A DNA stretch of 64,000 bases from Sciurus carolinensis (lineage: Eukaryota > Chordata > Mammalia > Rodentia > Sciuridae), in assembly GCF_902686445.1 (NCBI RefSeq), contig NC_062213.1:56245268-56309267 (forward strand). The letters run 5' to 3'. Shown here piece by piece: positions 21,036-31,097 of this stretch. A program made the position numbers and the translations under genes. The first letter of the stretch is position 1, and every line of letters begins with the position of its first letter. The notes under the pieces were generated by a model. That model was not told the origin of the DNA. It made no database searches and saw only the letters and a list, made by a program, of their open reading frames with translations.

Positions 21036-24000
21036 AGATTGGTAAGGTTGCCTCAGAAACTGTGTTGAGGAAGATTCCATGACTATCTGGGCTGAGCTAT
21101 AACCCAGAACTGAGCTCAGCATGGAGAATACCCGGTTATTCGCCATTGCTATCAATTGATGGAGAAACACTTCAAAATGTTCTTTCTAATAAGTATCTGT
21201 TCTTACACACCTTACACATTTTAAGCCGATTTATACTTCAATTAGCTTCCATTTTATCCCATAAAATTACATTTTTTTCCCACATAAAAAGTCTACCATA
21301 GTAACTCGCTCATGGTAGGAATCAATCAATATTTGTTAAGTCTGTTAGGTTTTCTGAAAACAGTGCACTGTACTCAGTGAACAATCAATGAACGGCCCGG
21401 TTATTTTAATTAAATATTACCAGGTAGTCTTCATGTGTATTTACCTCAAAGAGCACCTTTTAAGCCTAAAATAGAAATGCAATCAGTGCATTACCATTTG
21501 TTAGTAATGCTTAATTGAAGGAGTAGCAAATACTAGAGAAGGCGTTCAACCCACGAAAATCCTATGTGAAGAAGGTTTTAGTTTGTTTCTAAGGAAAATA
21601 CTTCAAAGTATACATCAAGCATCTAGGAGCAATGACAAGGACAGGAATGTCAGAACAGTCATGGTGATAATGGGAAGCTAACGAGACCCATGTGTGCAAC
21701 GTGATCTCCCTGTGGAAAGGGCACGGCTATTCTGGATGGAATGCCTCCTGGGGCGGGGCTGGGGGTGGGAGCTGGGGAGCAGCTCTTCTCCAAGGATCTT
21801 TTAGGATCTTTTAGAAAGCCAGGCCTCATTTTTAGACTCATCTCTCCCCGCCTTCAAAAGAGGCTCAAGTGGGTTCAATAAAAAGAGAGATGGGCTTAGA
21901 TAATAATAGTCAATAATAGCTGATATTAGTAGAAGTCCTTCTGTGTACTGGGGACCACTCTATATTTGAGCTTAATTTAGTTCTCGCAAGCTCTTGAGGT
22001 AGTTACTAATACTTCAAGGAGCTAAGGGAATGGTTTATGATGAGAAATACATGGAGAGAATAATGCAAATCTCACTTGAGAAGGATCAAGAGGTCTGGGT
22101 GGTTGATTCTAGAAAACCCTGCAATTATTTAAGCCCAGGAATCACTTATATTTGACCTAGAACATGAACAAGAGGGGTGCACTTCAGTAAAGAGACTTAA
22201 GCTGCGTGCTGAAGCAGGCATTTTAATGAGAATGGGGTAGTGGAGATCGGTCCTCAGGTGGTTTTTTTGAGACCCTGGCACGGATGGACTGGACAGCCTC
22301 AGTGGGTGTTGAGTTTATCTTCAGTAGAAATCACACAGATGTGAACCCCTTGGCAGAATAACAGTAGAGGAGATGTAATCAGCAGGGATTTTGATCTTTC
22401 TGACCCTTAGAAGTTATATGTCATTAGATTAAGTTATCTCTCCAACTCAAGATATATATATTTTACAACACCAGCTCTTCTTTCTCTCCTCTCTTCTACA
22501 ATTTCTTCCTTTGAAAGGGCTGAGTGTCCATGCGGTGAAAAGGAGAGGGATGGAATGTGTTAGATGCACTGTTGTCATCGTGTCCACCCTAGGACCTTTG
22601 TGGCTGCAGTTACTGAGGCTGGAGAGCTGGCTGGAACTTAGCCTCAGTAATGGTGACGAAGTGGAGAGGGCAAACACCAGAAGGAGCCTTTCAGAAGTCC
22701 ACACATTGCTCGCAGCTCCTTCATTGTCCAGACTCTATATGACTGGCCGTCCTTCTGCCTGGAAACTTCGTGGGAAACTCAGAATATATTATGAACAAAG
22801 CTACTAAATCCAACTCCATGCTGTGATACTTCTTCCCTATAGTCCGGAAAAGTTTTGAGATATTTCAGAGATGAGGATGAGACTTGTGGTGAGGGTTGGT
22901 GTCATTGGGTTTGAGGCATGATTTAAGGCAGGACAGGGATGGCCCTGGAAGTCCTGTTGCTTTTCCCAGGGAAGCTCTGGGTTACTCCGGGACGATCTTG
23001 CAAGTCCTTTGAGAATATCTAATTCAGTGCTACCCGTGGGACAAGAGACTGTGAAAGAGACTTTTAAGAGAAATTTCAATGGTGGAAGAAAACAGGGCAT
23101 CTGTGATAAGGAATGGAGAAAATCACGTAGTGTCAAGGAAGTAGGACGTGGGGGAGGTTAAATTCTGTTTCATCTTGAGGACTTCATCGAGTGTCCTAGC
23201 GTCTACCAAAGTAGCTGGCCAAATAAGGCTATGGGTCCCTCTGGTGATTAGAACTCATAGTATTCTCTTGTGTAGATATACAGAAATTAATGCAATGTAC
23301 TGTTTGCTCCCCGTTCTGACAGGATAGTGAACTAAAATGTTTGTAAAGTGAGAGTGATTGAATAAACTTGTGGGATTCCTAAATGACTAAAGGGATAGAT
23401 TTGATGCTATAAGAAAATAAGTAACCTAGAGGGGATGGAGGGGGAAGCTGAGGGCTGTGGTGGGACTCTTGGCTAGTCATAAGAAATAGGAAAATATAGT
23501 AAGAAACCTACTGGCTACTTAAATTATTTTGGAAACAACTTGCCAGTTGCCAAACACACAGCAGGATCTCTTCCCCTCTGCCTTTAGGAGATCCATATCT
23601 CTAAGGAAACCCAAATGCGTTCATTGGTTTTTAGGACTCTGTGCCCATTAGTACCACTGTTATCGTATATGAATGTGTGACCTTTGTCACGGCGTTGATG
23701 TCTTCCTATGCTTCGGGTGCCAACTTGCAAAACAATGCTCTGGTGGTGAGGCTTCCAAAGGAGTTGGAATGGCTAAGGGGCTGGATATGGGCCATGTAGG
23801 TGCTTCCATCTCCTGGAGTTTTTCCCTTCTGAATTCGTGTATTTCAGCAGAATTGTTTCATGACTTGGACATTGGGGATAAAATCAGATCTTGAGAGCTG
23901 CAGTGTTTTCCCCAGGGATTTCAGTTCTGGGCCTAAGTCCTTCTGCTTTTTTATTTCTTATCCCGTGTCTTCTTTATCCTCTGAGGCAATAAAACACAGG

Positions 24001-24723
24001 AATTTTAATTTTAGGAACACTCGGTCTGTCTAAACCCGATTGCTGTGCACACAGTCAGGGCTCCCAGGAGCAAGACTAAGTGCTGATTGGTTGCTTGCTG
24101 GTGGCCTGAGCCGGGACCTGGCCCCGCAGGTACCTGTGTGGACAGAGTCATCCTTAAGGAGACTGCCTTCTCACTTCCGGATTGTTCTTTAGGTCTAACT
24201 ATGGTTTTTCAAAAGCTGAATCCCAAGACTCCTTCTGTCTCTAGCAGTACGCCCAAGACTGTTTAGTCTCTGCAGTACCGAAGTCCTAAACGCATTGATC
24301 CAAGGATCTAGTTTGGCATCCTATTTTTAGTAGTGAGTGGGTAAATTTCTGACTGGATTCATGTCCCACAGCCTCTGAGTTCAAGGAGGTTTCCAAGCTG
24401 AAACCTGGTACTCACTCCCTGCACGGGTGAGGGGTAGGAAGCAGCTTCTCAGGCAGAAATTCAGGTGCAGAGAGAATAAGGTTGATGACTGGGGGTTCCT
24501 CTCGTGAGATTGTGGAAGAGGCTGAGGACTCTGGAAATGAAACCACTGTAGCTCCAACAGAGCAGAATGATTCCAAAAGGAATTCAGTCCTTTTGGGGAC
24601 CAACATTTAGAATTTTTTTTTTTTAAACGTTTTATTCAGTTCTCAAAACAACAGAAATATCTCTTTTGCAATTATCTTCTTTCTTCCTTGTTCCCTTCCC
24701 TTTCCCTTTTATCTCTTCCTCTT
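21036..24723. other. Long unique block
   Basis: About 3.7 kb with no recognised transposon. The stretch 21290-21550 is AT-rich with homeobox-type cores (TTTTAATTAAATATT, GCTTAATTGAAGG) and might be regulatory, but that is weak. A CCAAT-type pair occurs near 24085. No exon is supported. From 24610 the sequence becomes pyrimidine-rich and forms the target of the full-length L1. Confidence 0.5.
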
Positions 24724-24737
24724 TTCATCTTTCTTTT
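24724..24737. repeat. Target-site duplication, left copy
   Basis: TTCATCTTTCTTTT, identical to 30815-30828. It lies on the 3' side of the minus-strand L1. Confidence 0.9.
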
Positions 24738-24772
24738 TTATTTATTTATTTATTTTTTTTAAATTTTTTTTT

Positions 24773-24946
24773 ACGTTTACATAGGGTAATGATGTTTATT
24801 TTATTTTTCCCCTCCCCCCACCACTCCCACCCCTCTTTTCCCTCTACACAGTCCTTCTTTCCTTCAATCTTACTGCTCTCCTTAGCCTAACTCTAAAGTT
24901 AACCCTAAACCTAATGCTAGCCCCTCCCACCCCCCATCATATGTCC
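24773..24946 (-). other. L1 3' UTR with G-rich tract
   Basis: This lies between the ORF2 frame end and the tail. At 24809-24833 the plus strand is CCCCTCCCCCCACC followed by ACTCCCACCCC. The L1 sense strand therefore carries four or more runs of at least three G with short loops, the canonical G-quadruplex pattern known in L1 3' UTRs. The copy at 31265-31295 has a similar tract. Confidence 0.8.
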
Positions 24947-25339
24947 TCATCTGCTTATCAGCGAGATCATTCGTCCTTTAGTTTTTTGAGACTGGCTTAT
25001 CTCACTTAGCATGATATTCTCCAATTTCGACCATTTGCCTACAAATGCCATAATTTTATCATTCTTCATTGCGGAGTAATATTCCATTGTATAAATATGC
25101 CACAGTTTCTTTATCCATTCATCAACTGAAGGGCATCTAGGTTGGTTCCACAATCTGGCTATGGTGAATTGAGCAGCAATGAACATTGATGTGGCTGTAT
25201 CTCTGTAGTATGCTGATTTTAAGTCCTTTGGGTATAGGCCAAGGAGTGGGATAGCTGGGTCAAATGGTGTTTCCATTCCAAGCTTTCTGAGGAATCTCCA
25301 CACTGCTTTCCAGAGTGGCTGCACTAATTTGCAACCCCA
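24947..25339 (-). pseudogene. ORF2 C-terminal tail, cut off by nonsense codon
   Basis: This is in the same frame as ORF2, immediately after the TAG at 25340-25342, and adds residues 1154-1283. It begins [20 protein letters not shown] and continues through WNQPRCPSVDEWIKKLWHIY to the natural stop. It contains the last Cys (1156) of the C-terminal Cys motif and the conserved tail needed for efficient retrotransposition in studied L1s. No other disruption occurs in it. It would be made only by readthrough or internal initiation, neither of which is shown. Confidence 0.9.
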
Positions 25340-28300
25340 CTAGCAATGTATGAGTGTTCCTTTTTCACCACATCCTCGCCAACACCTATTGTTGCTTGTA
25401 TTCTTGATAATCGCCATTCTAATTGGGGTGAGATGAAATCTTAGGGTGGTTTTGATTTGCATTTCCCTTATTACTAGGGATGTTGAACATTTTTTCATAT
25501 ATCTGGTGATTACTTGTACATCTTCTTCTGTGAAGTGTCTGTTCATTTCCTTAGCCCATTTGTTGATTGGATTATTTGTATTCTTCGTGTAGAGTTTTTT
25601 GAGTTCTTTATAGATTCTGGAAATTAGCGCTCTATCTGAGGTATGGTTGGCAAAGATATTCTCCCACTCTGTAGGCTCTCTCTTCACATTTCTGATAGTT
25701 TTCTTTGCTGAGAGAAAGCTTTTAAGTTTGAATCTATCCCAGTTGTTGATTCTTGCTTTTATTTCTTGTGCTATGGGAGTCCTGTTAAGGAAGTCTGATC
25801 CTAAGCCAACAAGTTGAAGATTTGGACCTACTTTTTCTTCTATAAGATGCAGGGTCTCTGGTCTGATTCCGAGGTCCTTGATCCATTTTGAGTTGAGTTT
25901 TGTGTAGGGTGAGAGATAGGGGTTTAATTTCATTCTATTGCATATGGTTTTCCAGTTTTCCCAGCACCATTTGTTGAAGAGGCTATCTTTTCTCCATTGC
26001 ATATTGTTGGAACCTTTGTCTAGTATGAGAAAATTGTATTTATTTGGGTTTGTGTCCATGTCCTCTATTCTGTACCATTGATCTACCTGTCTATTTTGGT
26101 ACCAATACCATGCCGTTTTTGTTACTATTGCTTTGTAGTAGAGTTGAAGATCTGGTATTGCAATACCCCCTGCTTCGCTCTTGCTACTGAGGATTGCTTT
26201 AGCTATTCTAGGTTTTTTATTCTTCCAGATGAATTTCATAATTGCTTGCTCTATTTCTGCAAGGTACATCATTGGGATTTTAATTGGAATTGCATTGAAT
26301 CTGTATAGCACTTTAGGTAGTATAGCCATTTTGACGATGTTAATTCTGCCTATCCAGGAACATGGGAGATCTTTCCATCTTCTAAGGTTTTCTTGAATTT
26401 CTTTCTTTAGTGTTCTGTAGTTCTCATTGTAGAGGTCTTTCACCTCTTTTGTGAGATTGATTCCCAAGTATTTTATTTTTTTTGATGCTATTGTGAATGG
26501 GGTAGTTTTCCTAATTTCTCTTTCTGAAGATTCATCACTTATGTATAAAAATGCATTGGATTTATGAGCATTGATCTTGTAACCTGCTACTTTACTGAAT
26601 TCACTTATGAGTTCTAAAAGTTTTCTGGTGGAATTTCCAGGTTCCTCTAAATATATAATCATGTCATCAGCGAACAGGGATAGTTTGAGTTCTTCTTTTC
26701 CTATTCGTATCCCTTTAATTTCTTTGGTTTGTCTGATTGCTCTGGCTAGAGTCTCAAGGACGATGTTGAATAGAAGCGGTGAAAGAGGGCATCCCTGCCT
26801 TGTTCCAGTTTTTAGGGGGAACGCTTTCAGTTTTTCACCATTTAGAATGATATTAGCCATGGGCTTAGCGTAGATTGCCTTTACAATGTTTAGGAATGTT
26901 CCCACTACCCCAATTTTTTCTAGTGTTTTGAGCATGAAGGGATGCTGTATTTTATCGAATGCTTTTTCTGCATCTATTGAAATAATCATGTGATTCTTAA
27001 CTTTAAGTCTGTTGATATGGTGAATGACATTTATTGATTTCCGAATGTTGAACCAACCTTGCATCCCTGGGATAAAACCCACTTGATCGTGGTGCACTAT
27101 CTTTTTAATATATATTTGTATGCGATTTGCTAAAATTTTGTTGAGAATTTTTGCATCAATGTTCATTAAGGATATTGGTCTGAAATTTTCCTTCCTCGAT
27201 GTGTCTCTGTCTGGTTTAGGTATCAGGGTGATATTGGCTTCATAGAACGAGTTTGGTAGGGTTCCCTCCTCTTCTATTTCATGGAATAGTTTGAGGAGTA
27301 TTGGAATGAGCTCTTCTTTAAAGGTTTTGTAGAACTCGGCTGCGAACCCATCTGGTCCTGGACTTTTCTTTGTTGGTAGGCTTTTGATGACCTCTTCTAT
27401 TTCATTGCTTGAAATTGGTTTATTTAAGTTGTGTATGTCCTCCTCGTTCAGTTTAGGTAGTTCATATGTCTCTAGAAATTTGTTGATGTCTTCGAGGTTT
27501 TCTGTTTTGTTGGAGTATAGATTTTCGAAATAGCTTCTAATTATGTTTTGTATTTCACTCGTGTCTGTTGTGATGTTTCCTTGTTCATTCCGAATTTTAG
27601 TAATTTGAGTTTTCTCCCTCTTTCTCTTTGTTAGTGTGGCTAAGGGTTTATCAATTTTATTTATTTTTTCAAAGATCCAACTATTTATTTTGTTAATTTT
27701 TCCGATTGTTTCTTTTGTTTCGATTTCGTTGATTTCGGCTCTGATTTTAACTATTTCCTGTCTTCTACTACTTTTGGTATTGGTCTGCTCTTCTTTTTCT
27801 AGTGCTTTGAGCTGTAGTGTTAAGTCGTTTATTTGTTGATTTCTACTTCTTTTTTTGAATGCACCCAATGAAATAAATCTTCCTCTAAGTACTGCTTTCA
27901 TAGTGTCCCAGAGATTTTGATATGATGTGTCTTTGTTCTCGTTTACTTCTAAGAATTTTTTAATTTCCCTCCTGATGTCTTCTGTTATCCATTCATCATA
28001 TAATAGTGTATTATTTAGTCTCCAGGTATTGGAGAAGTTTCTGTTTTTTATTCTGTCATTTATTTCTAATTTCAATCCATTATGATCTGATAGAGTACAA
28101 GGTAGTATCTCTATCTTCTTGTATTTGCTAACAGTAGCTTTGTGGCATAAAATATGGTCTATTTTAGAGAAGGATCCATGTGCTGCTGAGAAGAAAGTGT
28201 ATTCGTTCTTTGTTGCATGGTATATTCTATATATGTCCGTTAAGTCTAAATTGCGGATTGTGTTGTTGAGATCTATAGTTTCTTTATTCAATTTTTGTTT

Positions 28301-28798
28301 GGACGATCTATCCAGTGGTGAGAGAGGTGTGTTAAAATCGCCTAGTATTATTGTGTTGTGGTCTATTTGATTTCTGGAATTGAGAAGGATTTGTTTGACG
28401 TACGTGGATGAGCCAATGTTCGGGGCATAGATATTTATGATTGTTATGTCTTGCTGATTTATGCTTCCCTTAAGCAGCATGTAATGTCCTTCTTTATCCC
28501 TTCTGACTAGTTTTGGTTTGAAGTCCACATTATCTGAGATGAGGATGGATACTCCAGCTTTTTTGCTGTGTCCGTGTGCATGGTATGTTTTTCCCCATCC
28601 TTTCACCTTTAGTCTATGGGTGTCTCTTTCTATGAGATGAGTCTCTTGCAGGCAGCATATTGTTGTATTTTTCTTTTTAATCCAATCTGCCAGTCTATGT
28701 CTTTTGATTGATGAATTCAGGCCATTAACATTCAGGGTTATTATTGTGATATGATTTGTATTCCCAGTCAATTGACTCATATTTGTTTTTGACATCAT
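25340..28798 (-). CDS. L1 ORF2p, endonuclease-reverse transcriptase, ends at premature TAG
   Basis: ORF2p nicks target DNA and reverse-transcribes L1 RNA at the nick. The 1,152-residue frame opens with ATGATG; Met7 is another possible start. The APE-type endonuclease occupies about residues 1-245, with catalytic or metal residues N23 (TLNVNGLN), E52 (QETHL), D154 (LGDFN) and D238/H239 (LSDHN). Reverse transcriptase follows: SPGPDGF near 480, D609 (SIDAEKAFD), [10 protein letters not shown] near 665-675, and the FADD box at 709-712. All are offset by nine from human ORF2p numbering. The C-terminal Cys motif starts C1139-x3-C1143-x7-H1151, but the next codon after C1152 is TAG, so the last Cys ligand is lost. 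Apart from this lesion the length matches the family. It lies 28 nt after ORF1. Confidence 0.95.
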   Translation of the reverse strand: MMSKTNMSQLTGNTNHITIITLNVNGLNSSIKRHRLADWIKKKNTTICCLQETHLIERDTHRLKVKGWGKTYHAHGHSKKAGVSILISDNVDFKPKLVRRDKEGHYMLLKGSINQQDITIINIYAPNIGSSTYVKQILLNSRNQIDHNTIILGDFNTPLSPLDRSSKQKLNKETIDLNNTIRNLDLTDIYRIYHATKNEYTFFSAAHGSFSKIDHILCHKATVSKYKKIEILPCTLSDHNGLKLEINDRIKNRNFSNTWRLNNTLLYDEWITEDIRREIKKFLEVNENKDTSYQNLWDTMKAVLRGRFISLGAFKKRSRNQQINDLTLQLKALEKEEQTNTKSSRRQEIVKIRAEINEIETKETIGKINKINSWIFEKINKIDKPLATLTKRKREKTQITKIRNEQGNITTDTSEIQNIIRSYFENLYSNKTENLEDINKFLETYELPKLNEEDIHNLNKPISSNEIEEVIKSLPTKKSPGPDGFAAEFYKTFKEELIPILLKLFHEIEEEGTLPNSFYEANITLIPKPDRDTSRKENFRPISLMNIDAKILNKILANRIQIYIKKIVHHDQVGFIPGMQGWFNIRKSINVIHHINRLKVKNHMIISIDAEKAFDKIQHPFMLKTLEKIGVVGTFLNIVKAIYAKPMANIILNGEKLKAFPLKTGTRQGCPLSPLLFNIVLETLARAIRQTKEIKGIRIGKEELKLSLFADDMIIYLEEPGNSTRKLLELISEFSKVAGYKINAHKSNAFLYISDESSEREIRKTTPFTIASKKIKYLGINLTKEVKDLYNENYRTLKKEIQENLRRWKDLPCSWIGRINIVKMAILPKVLYRFNAIPIKIPMMYLAEIEQAIMKFIWKNKKPRIAKAILSSKSEAGGIAIPDLQLYYKAIVTKTAWYWYQNRQVDQWYRIEDMDTNPNKYNFLILDKGSNNMQWRKDSLFNKWCWENWKTICNRMKLNPYLSPYTKLNSKWIKDLGIRPETLHLIEEKVGPNLQLVGLGSDFLNRTPIAQEIKARINNWDRFKLKSFLSAKKTIRNVKREPTEWENIFANHTSDRALISRIYKELKKLYTKNTNNPINKWAKEMNRHFTEEDVQVITRYMKKCSTSLVIREMQIKTTLRFHLTPIRMAIIKNTSNNRCWRGCGEKGTLIHC

Positions 28799-28826
28799 TT
28801 GGTTTCTCCTTTATTTGGCTATTCCT

Positions 28827-29873
28827 TTAGGCTAGTGCCTCCCGTTGCTGATTTGCATCGTTGTTTTTCATCTCTTCCTCATGGAATATTTTGCTGAGAA
28901 TGTTCTGTAATGCTGGCTTTCTTTTTGTAAATTCCTTTAGCTTTTGTTTATCATGGAAGGATCTTATTTCATTGTCAAATTTGAAGGTAAGTTTTGCTGG
29001 GTATAAGATTCTTGGTTGGCATCCGTTTTCTTTCAGGGCTTGGTATATGTTGTTCCAGGCCCTTCTAGCTTTTAGGGTCTGGATTGAAAAATCTGCTGAT
29101 ATTCTTATTGGTTTCCCTCTGAATGTAATTTGATTCTTTTCTCTCGCGGCCTTTAAAATTCTGTCTTTATTTTGTATGTTAGGTATTTTCATAATAATGT
29201 GCCTTGGTGTGGGTCTGTTGTAATTTTGTATGTTTGGAGTTCTATAAGCCTCTTGTACTTGGTTTTCCATTTCATTCTTCAGATTTGGGAAATTTTCTGT
29301 TATTATTTCATTGAATAGATTGTTCATTCCTTTGGTTTGTTTCTCTAAGCCTTCCTCAATCCCAATAATTCTTAAATTTGGCCTTTTCATGATATCCCAT
29401 AATTCTTGTAGATTCTGTTCATGATTTCTTACCATCTTTTCTGTTTGGCCAACTTTGCTTTCAAGATTAAATAATTTGTCTTCAATGTCTGAGGTTCTGT
29501 CTTCCAGGTGTTCTATCCTATTGGTTATGCTTTCTATGGAGTTTTTAACTTGGTTTATTGTTTCCTTCATTTCAAGTATTTCAGTTTGGTTTTTTTTCAG
29601 TATCTCTAACTCTTTATTGAAATGATCTCTTGCTTCCCGTATTTGCTCTTTTAACTGTTGGTTGGTGCGATCATTTAATGCCTGCATTTGCTCTTTCATC
29701 TCCTCCTTCAATGCCTGCATTTGCTCTTTCATCTCCTCATTAGCTTCTCTGATCGTTTTAATTACGTACATTCTGAACTCCCTTTCTGACATTTCTTCTG
29801 CTGTGCTGTCATTGGGTTTTATTGATGTAGTATCTAGGTTTGTTTGGGACATTTTCTTCCCTTGTTTTCTCAT
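28827..29873 (-). CDS. L1 ORF1p, RNA-binding chaperone
   Basis: ORF1p coats L1 RNA as a trimer, forms the cytoplasmic ribonucleoprotein and acts as a nucleic-acid chaperone. The 348-residue frame is intact. Residues about 30-160 form a heptad-like, Glu/Lys-rich coiled coil. An RRM starts near 164 (KRPNLRIIGIEEG), and a C-terminal domain carries ARRAWNNIYQALKENG and QPRILYPAKLTF (267-297). A short acidic/basic tail ends REALA. Within the coil, residues 48-58 (MKEQMQALKEE) are repeated at 59-69, from a 33-bp DNA duplication, and a weaker third copy follows (LKEQIREA). Met8 is an alternative start. Human ORF1p is 338 residues, so length is normal. ORF1 is the first cistron of the L1 RNA. Confidence 0.95.
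   Translation of the reverse strand: MRKQGKKMSQTNLDTTSIKPNDSTAEEMSEREFRMYVIKTIREANEEMKEQMQALKEEMKEQMQALNDRTNQQLKEQIREARDHFNKELEILKKNQTEILEMKETINQVKNSIESITNRIEHLEDRTSDIEDKLFNLESKVGQTEKMVRNHEQNLQELWDIMKRPNLRIIGIEEGLEKQTKGMNNLFNEIITENFPNLKNEMENQVQEAYRTPNIQNYNRPTPRHIIMKIPNIQNKDRILKAAREKNQITFRGKPIRISADFSIQTLKARRAWNNIYQALKENGCQPRILYPAKLTFKFDNEIRSFHDKQKLKEFTKRKPALQNILSKIFHEEEMKNNDANQQREALA
29677..29742. repeat. 33-bp tandem duplication in ORF1 coiled coil
   Basis: 29677-29709 and 29710-29742 each begin AATGCCTGCATTTGCTC and agree over the first 29 bases. Thirty-three bp keeps the frame and adds 11 residues, a hendecad-sized insertion compatible with coiled-coil geometry. A degenerate third unit lies just 3' on the plus strand (near 29640). 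Confidence 0.95.
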
Positions 29874-30330
29874 ATTGGTCAGTTGTCAGTGGGACCCTGA
29901 GATATTGCAGTTTTCCGCTATTGACTTATAGTGTCCCCGTAGATTTCCAGTGTATCACCTCCCAGCCTTCAGTAGCCTGATGTCTTGGAGGAATCTGATA
30001 AAGCAGCTCATCCGAAGAAAACTGCCCCTAGCCCCCTACTGGTTCCACGGTTTGGAACTGGCTCTGTGCAGAAATGCTCTCACTGTGGGCCTGCACTGTG
30101 CAGCTGGCTGTGTGGGAGGAGCCCACTGCCGGAGTGTGGAAGGCTACCTTGGGAAGAGTCTAGCTGCCCTGCCCGGCTCTGCTAAGCCACCTCTATCTGG
30201 GCCTGCCACCCGGGCTGAGCTTTACCCAGTGGGCAGACTCACCCGTGGCTCTATTTCAGTCTGAGTCTCTCAATGCCTCCCCTTCTTAACTCCTGGGTTC
30301 TGAAGCGACTGGGGGTGCAGTCTCCCTCTA

Positions 30331-30346
30331 GGCCGCCATCTTGGAT
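30331..30346 (-). promoter_or_regulatory. YY1-type motif, unit 2
   Basis: The plus strand reads GGCCGCCATCTTGGAT, containing the YY1 core GCCATCTT. It lies 10 to 25 bases inside unit 2. In human L1 a YY1 site at about +13 to +21 sets the transcription start. Confidence 0.75.
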
Positions 30347-30789
30347 CACCCCGTGAAGAGAGCCTGCAGCCGGAGTGGGCAGAGCCGCCTGAAGTGGTCT
30401 CTGGCTGCCCTGCCCTGATCCCAGAGGCTGCTTGCGGATCGCGGCTCTCCGCTGGTTCGTCGCCGGAGTACGCTGCGCTGCAGGGGCTCCGGGACTCGGA
30501 GCTTGTTCTGGTCAGAAAGGCTCTCACTAGCGGGCCAGTTCCGTTCCGAGAACCTGGAGAAGCTGGCTGTGTGGGCAGGGCCCACCGCCGGAGTGCGCAG
30601 GGCTGCCTGTGGATGACTCTAGCTGCCCTGCCCGGCTCCGATAAGCCACCTCTATCTGGGCCTGTCACCCGGGCCGAGCTTTACCCAGTGGGCAGACTCA
30701 CCCGTGGCTCTATTTCAGTCCGAGTCTCTCAATGCCTCCCCTTCTTACCTCCTGGGTTCTGGAGCGACTGGGGGTGCAGTCTCCCTCTA

Positions 30790-30805
30790 GGCCGCCATCT
30801 TGGAT
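30790..30805 (-). promoter_or_regulatory. YY1-type motif, unit 1
   Basis: Same 16 bases as at 30331, exactly 459 bp away. The sense-strand motif CAAGATGGCGG begins at base 13 of the element, the same place as in human L1. Confidence 0.8.
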
Positions 30806-30814
30806 TGCCCCGTC

Positions 30815-30828
30815 TTCATCTTTCTTTT
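30815..30828. repeat. Target-site duplication, right copy
   Basis: TTCATCTTTCTTTT, identical to 24724-24737. It marks the exact 5' boundary of the L1. Confidence 0.9.
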
Positions 30829-30862
30829 CCTTCTTTTGTCCTTCAGCATTTCTTAATGCAAA

Positions 30863-31097
30863 TGTTGTAGAAAGCCTGGTCCTTGTCCCTGATGCAAATC
30901 CAATAATGAGGACATGGTTTTGAGTAAAAGGAAAAAGAAGTTTATTGCTTTGCTAGCGAAGTAGAAACACAGGGGACTCCTGTCCTAGAGGCTGTGATTC
31001 TGTCCCTCAGCAGGAATCAAGGGCTTTTAAAGAAGTGACTCAAAGGCTACATTCCACATATTCTCTGTTTGGAGTTGTAATTCACTTGTTAATTTGG
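30863..31097 (-). mobile_element. ERV LTR remnant (R-U5 side)
   Basis: On the minus strand GCAAAGCAATAAACTTC supplies a polyadenylation signal (TTTATT at 30941-30946 on plus). It is followed by CTTTTTCCTTTTACTC and a U5-like tail ending in CA (TG at 30863 on plus). Upstream is GACAGGAGTCCCCTGTG. This is the layout of an endogenous retrovirus LTR. The U3 side is missing or displaced by the L1 inserted at 31098. No retroviral gene is attached. Confidence 0.55.

Larger units (their letters stand above)
24738..30814 (-). mobile_element. Full-length LINE-1, near-intact
   Basis: The element spans 6,077 bp between two perfect 14-bp duplications. In sense order it has a 5' UTR (30814-29874), ORF1 (29873-28827), a 28-nt spacer, the ORF2 frame (28798-24947), a 3' UTR (24946-24773) and an A-rich tail with TTTA-type units on the plus strand (24738-24772). 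The first bases, GACGGGGCAATCC, coincide with a promoter-unit boundary, so the 5' end looks complete. A complete structure, a perfect duplication and nearly intact frames argue for recent insertion. The only disabling lesion I find is one nonsense codon in ORF2 at 25340-25342. It would act in trans or in cis in the cytoplasm and nucleus by target-primed reverse transcription if ORF2p were functional. The first-strand nick inferred from the duplication is TTTT/CC, a variant of the usual TTTT/AA. Confidence 0.95.
29874..30814 (-). promoter_or_regulatory. L1 5' UTR / internal promoter region
   Basis: This 941-bp region upstream of ORF1 contains two related units. Unit 1 runs from 30814 to 30356 and unit 2 starts at 30355, giving a 459-bp period. 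They agree closely for about 250 bp (ccaagatggcggcc onward, through GAGCCACGGGTGAGTCTGCC and GGCCCAGATAGAGGTGGC). They then diverge, with unit 2 passing into a linker before ORF1. Unit 1 is CpG-rich at 30430-30550. L1 5' UTRs drive pol II transcription from their first base, and the mouse L1 family uses stacked monomers. Promoter activity here is inferred, not shown. Confidence 0.85.

Noticed and set aside
24895..24925. Telomere-like words (AACCCTAAACCTAA)
   Set aside because: They lie within the L1 3' UTR next to ORF2 and are not a repeat array.
26078..28370. Plus-strand frames of 67-88 codons opposite ORF2
   Set aside because: Antisense shadows of the L1 ORF2 coding sequence.
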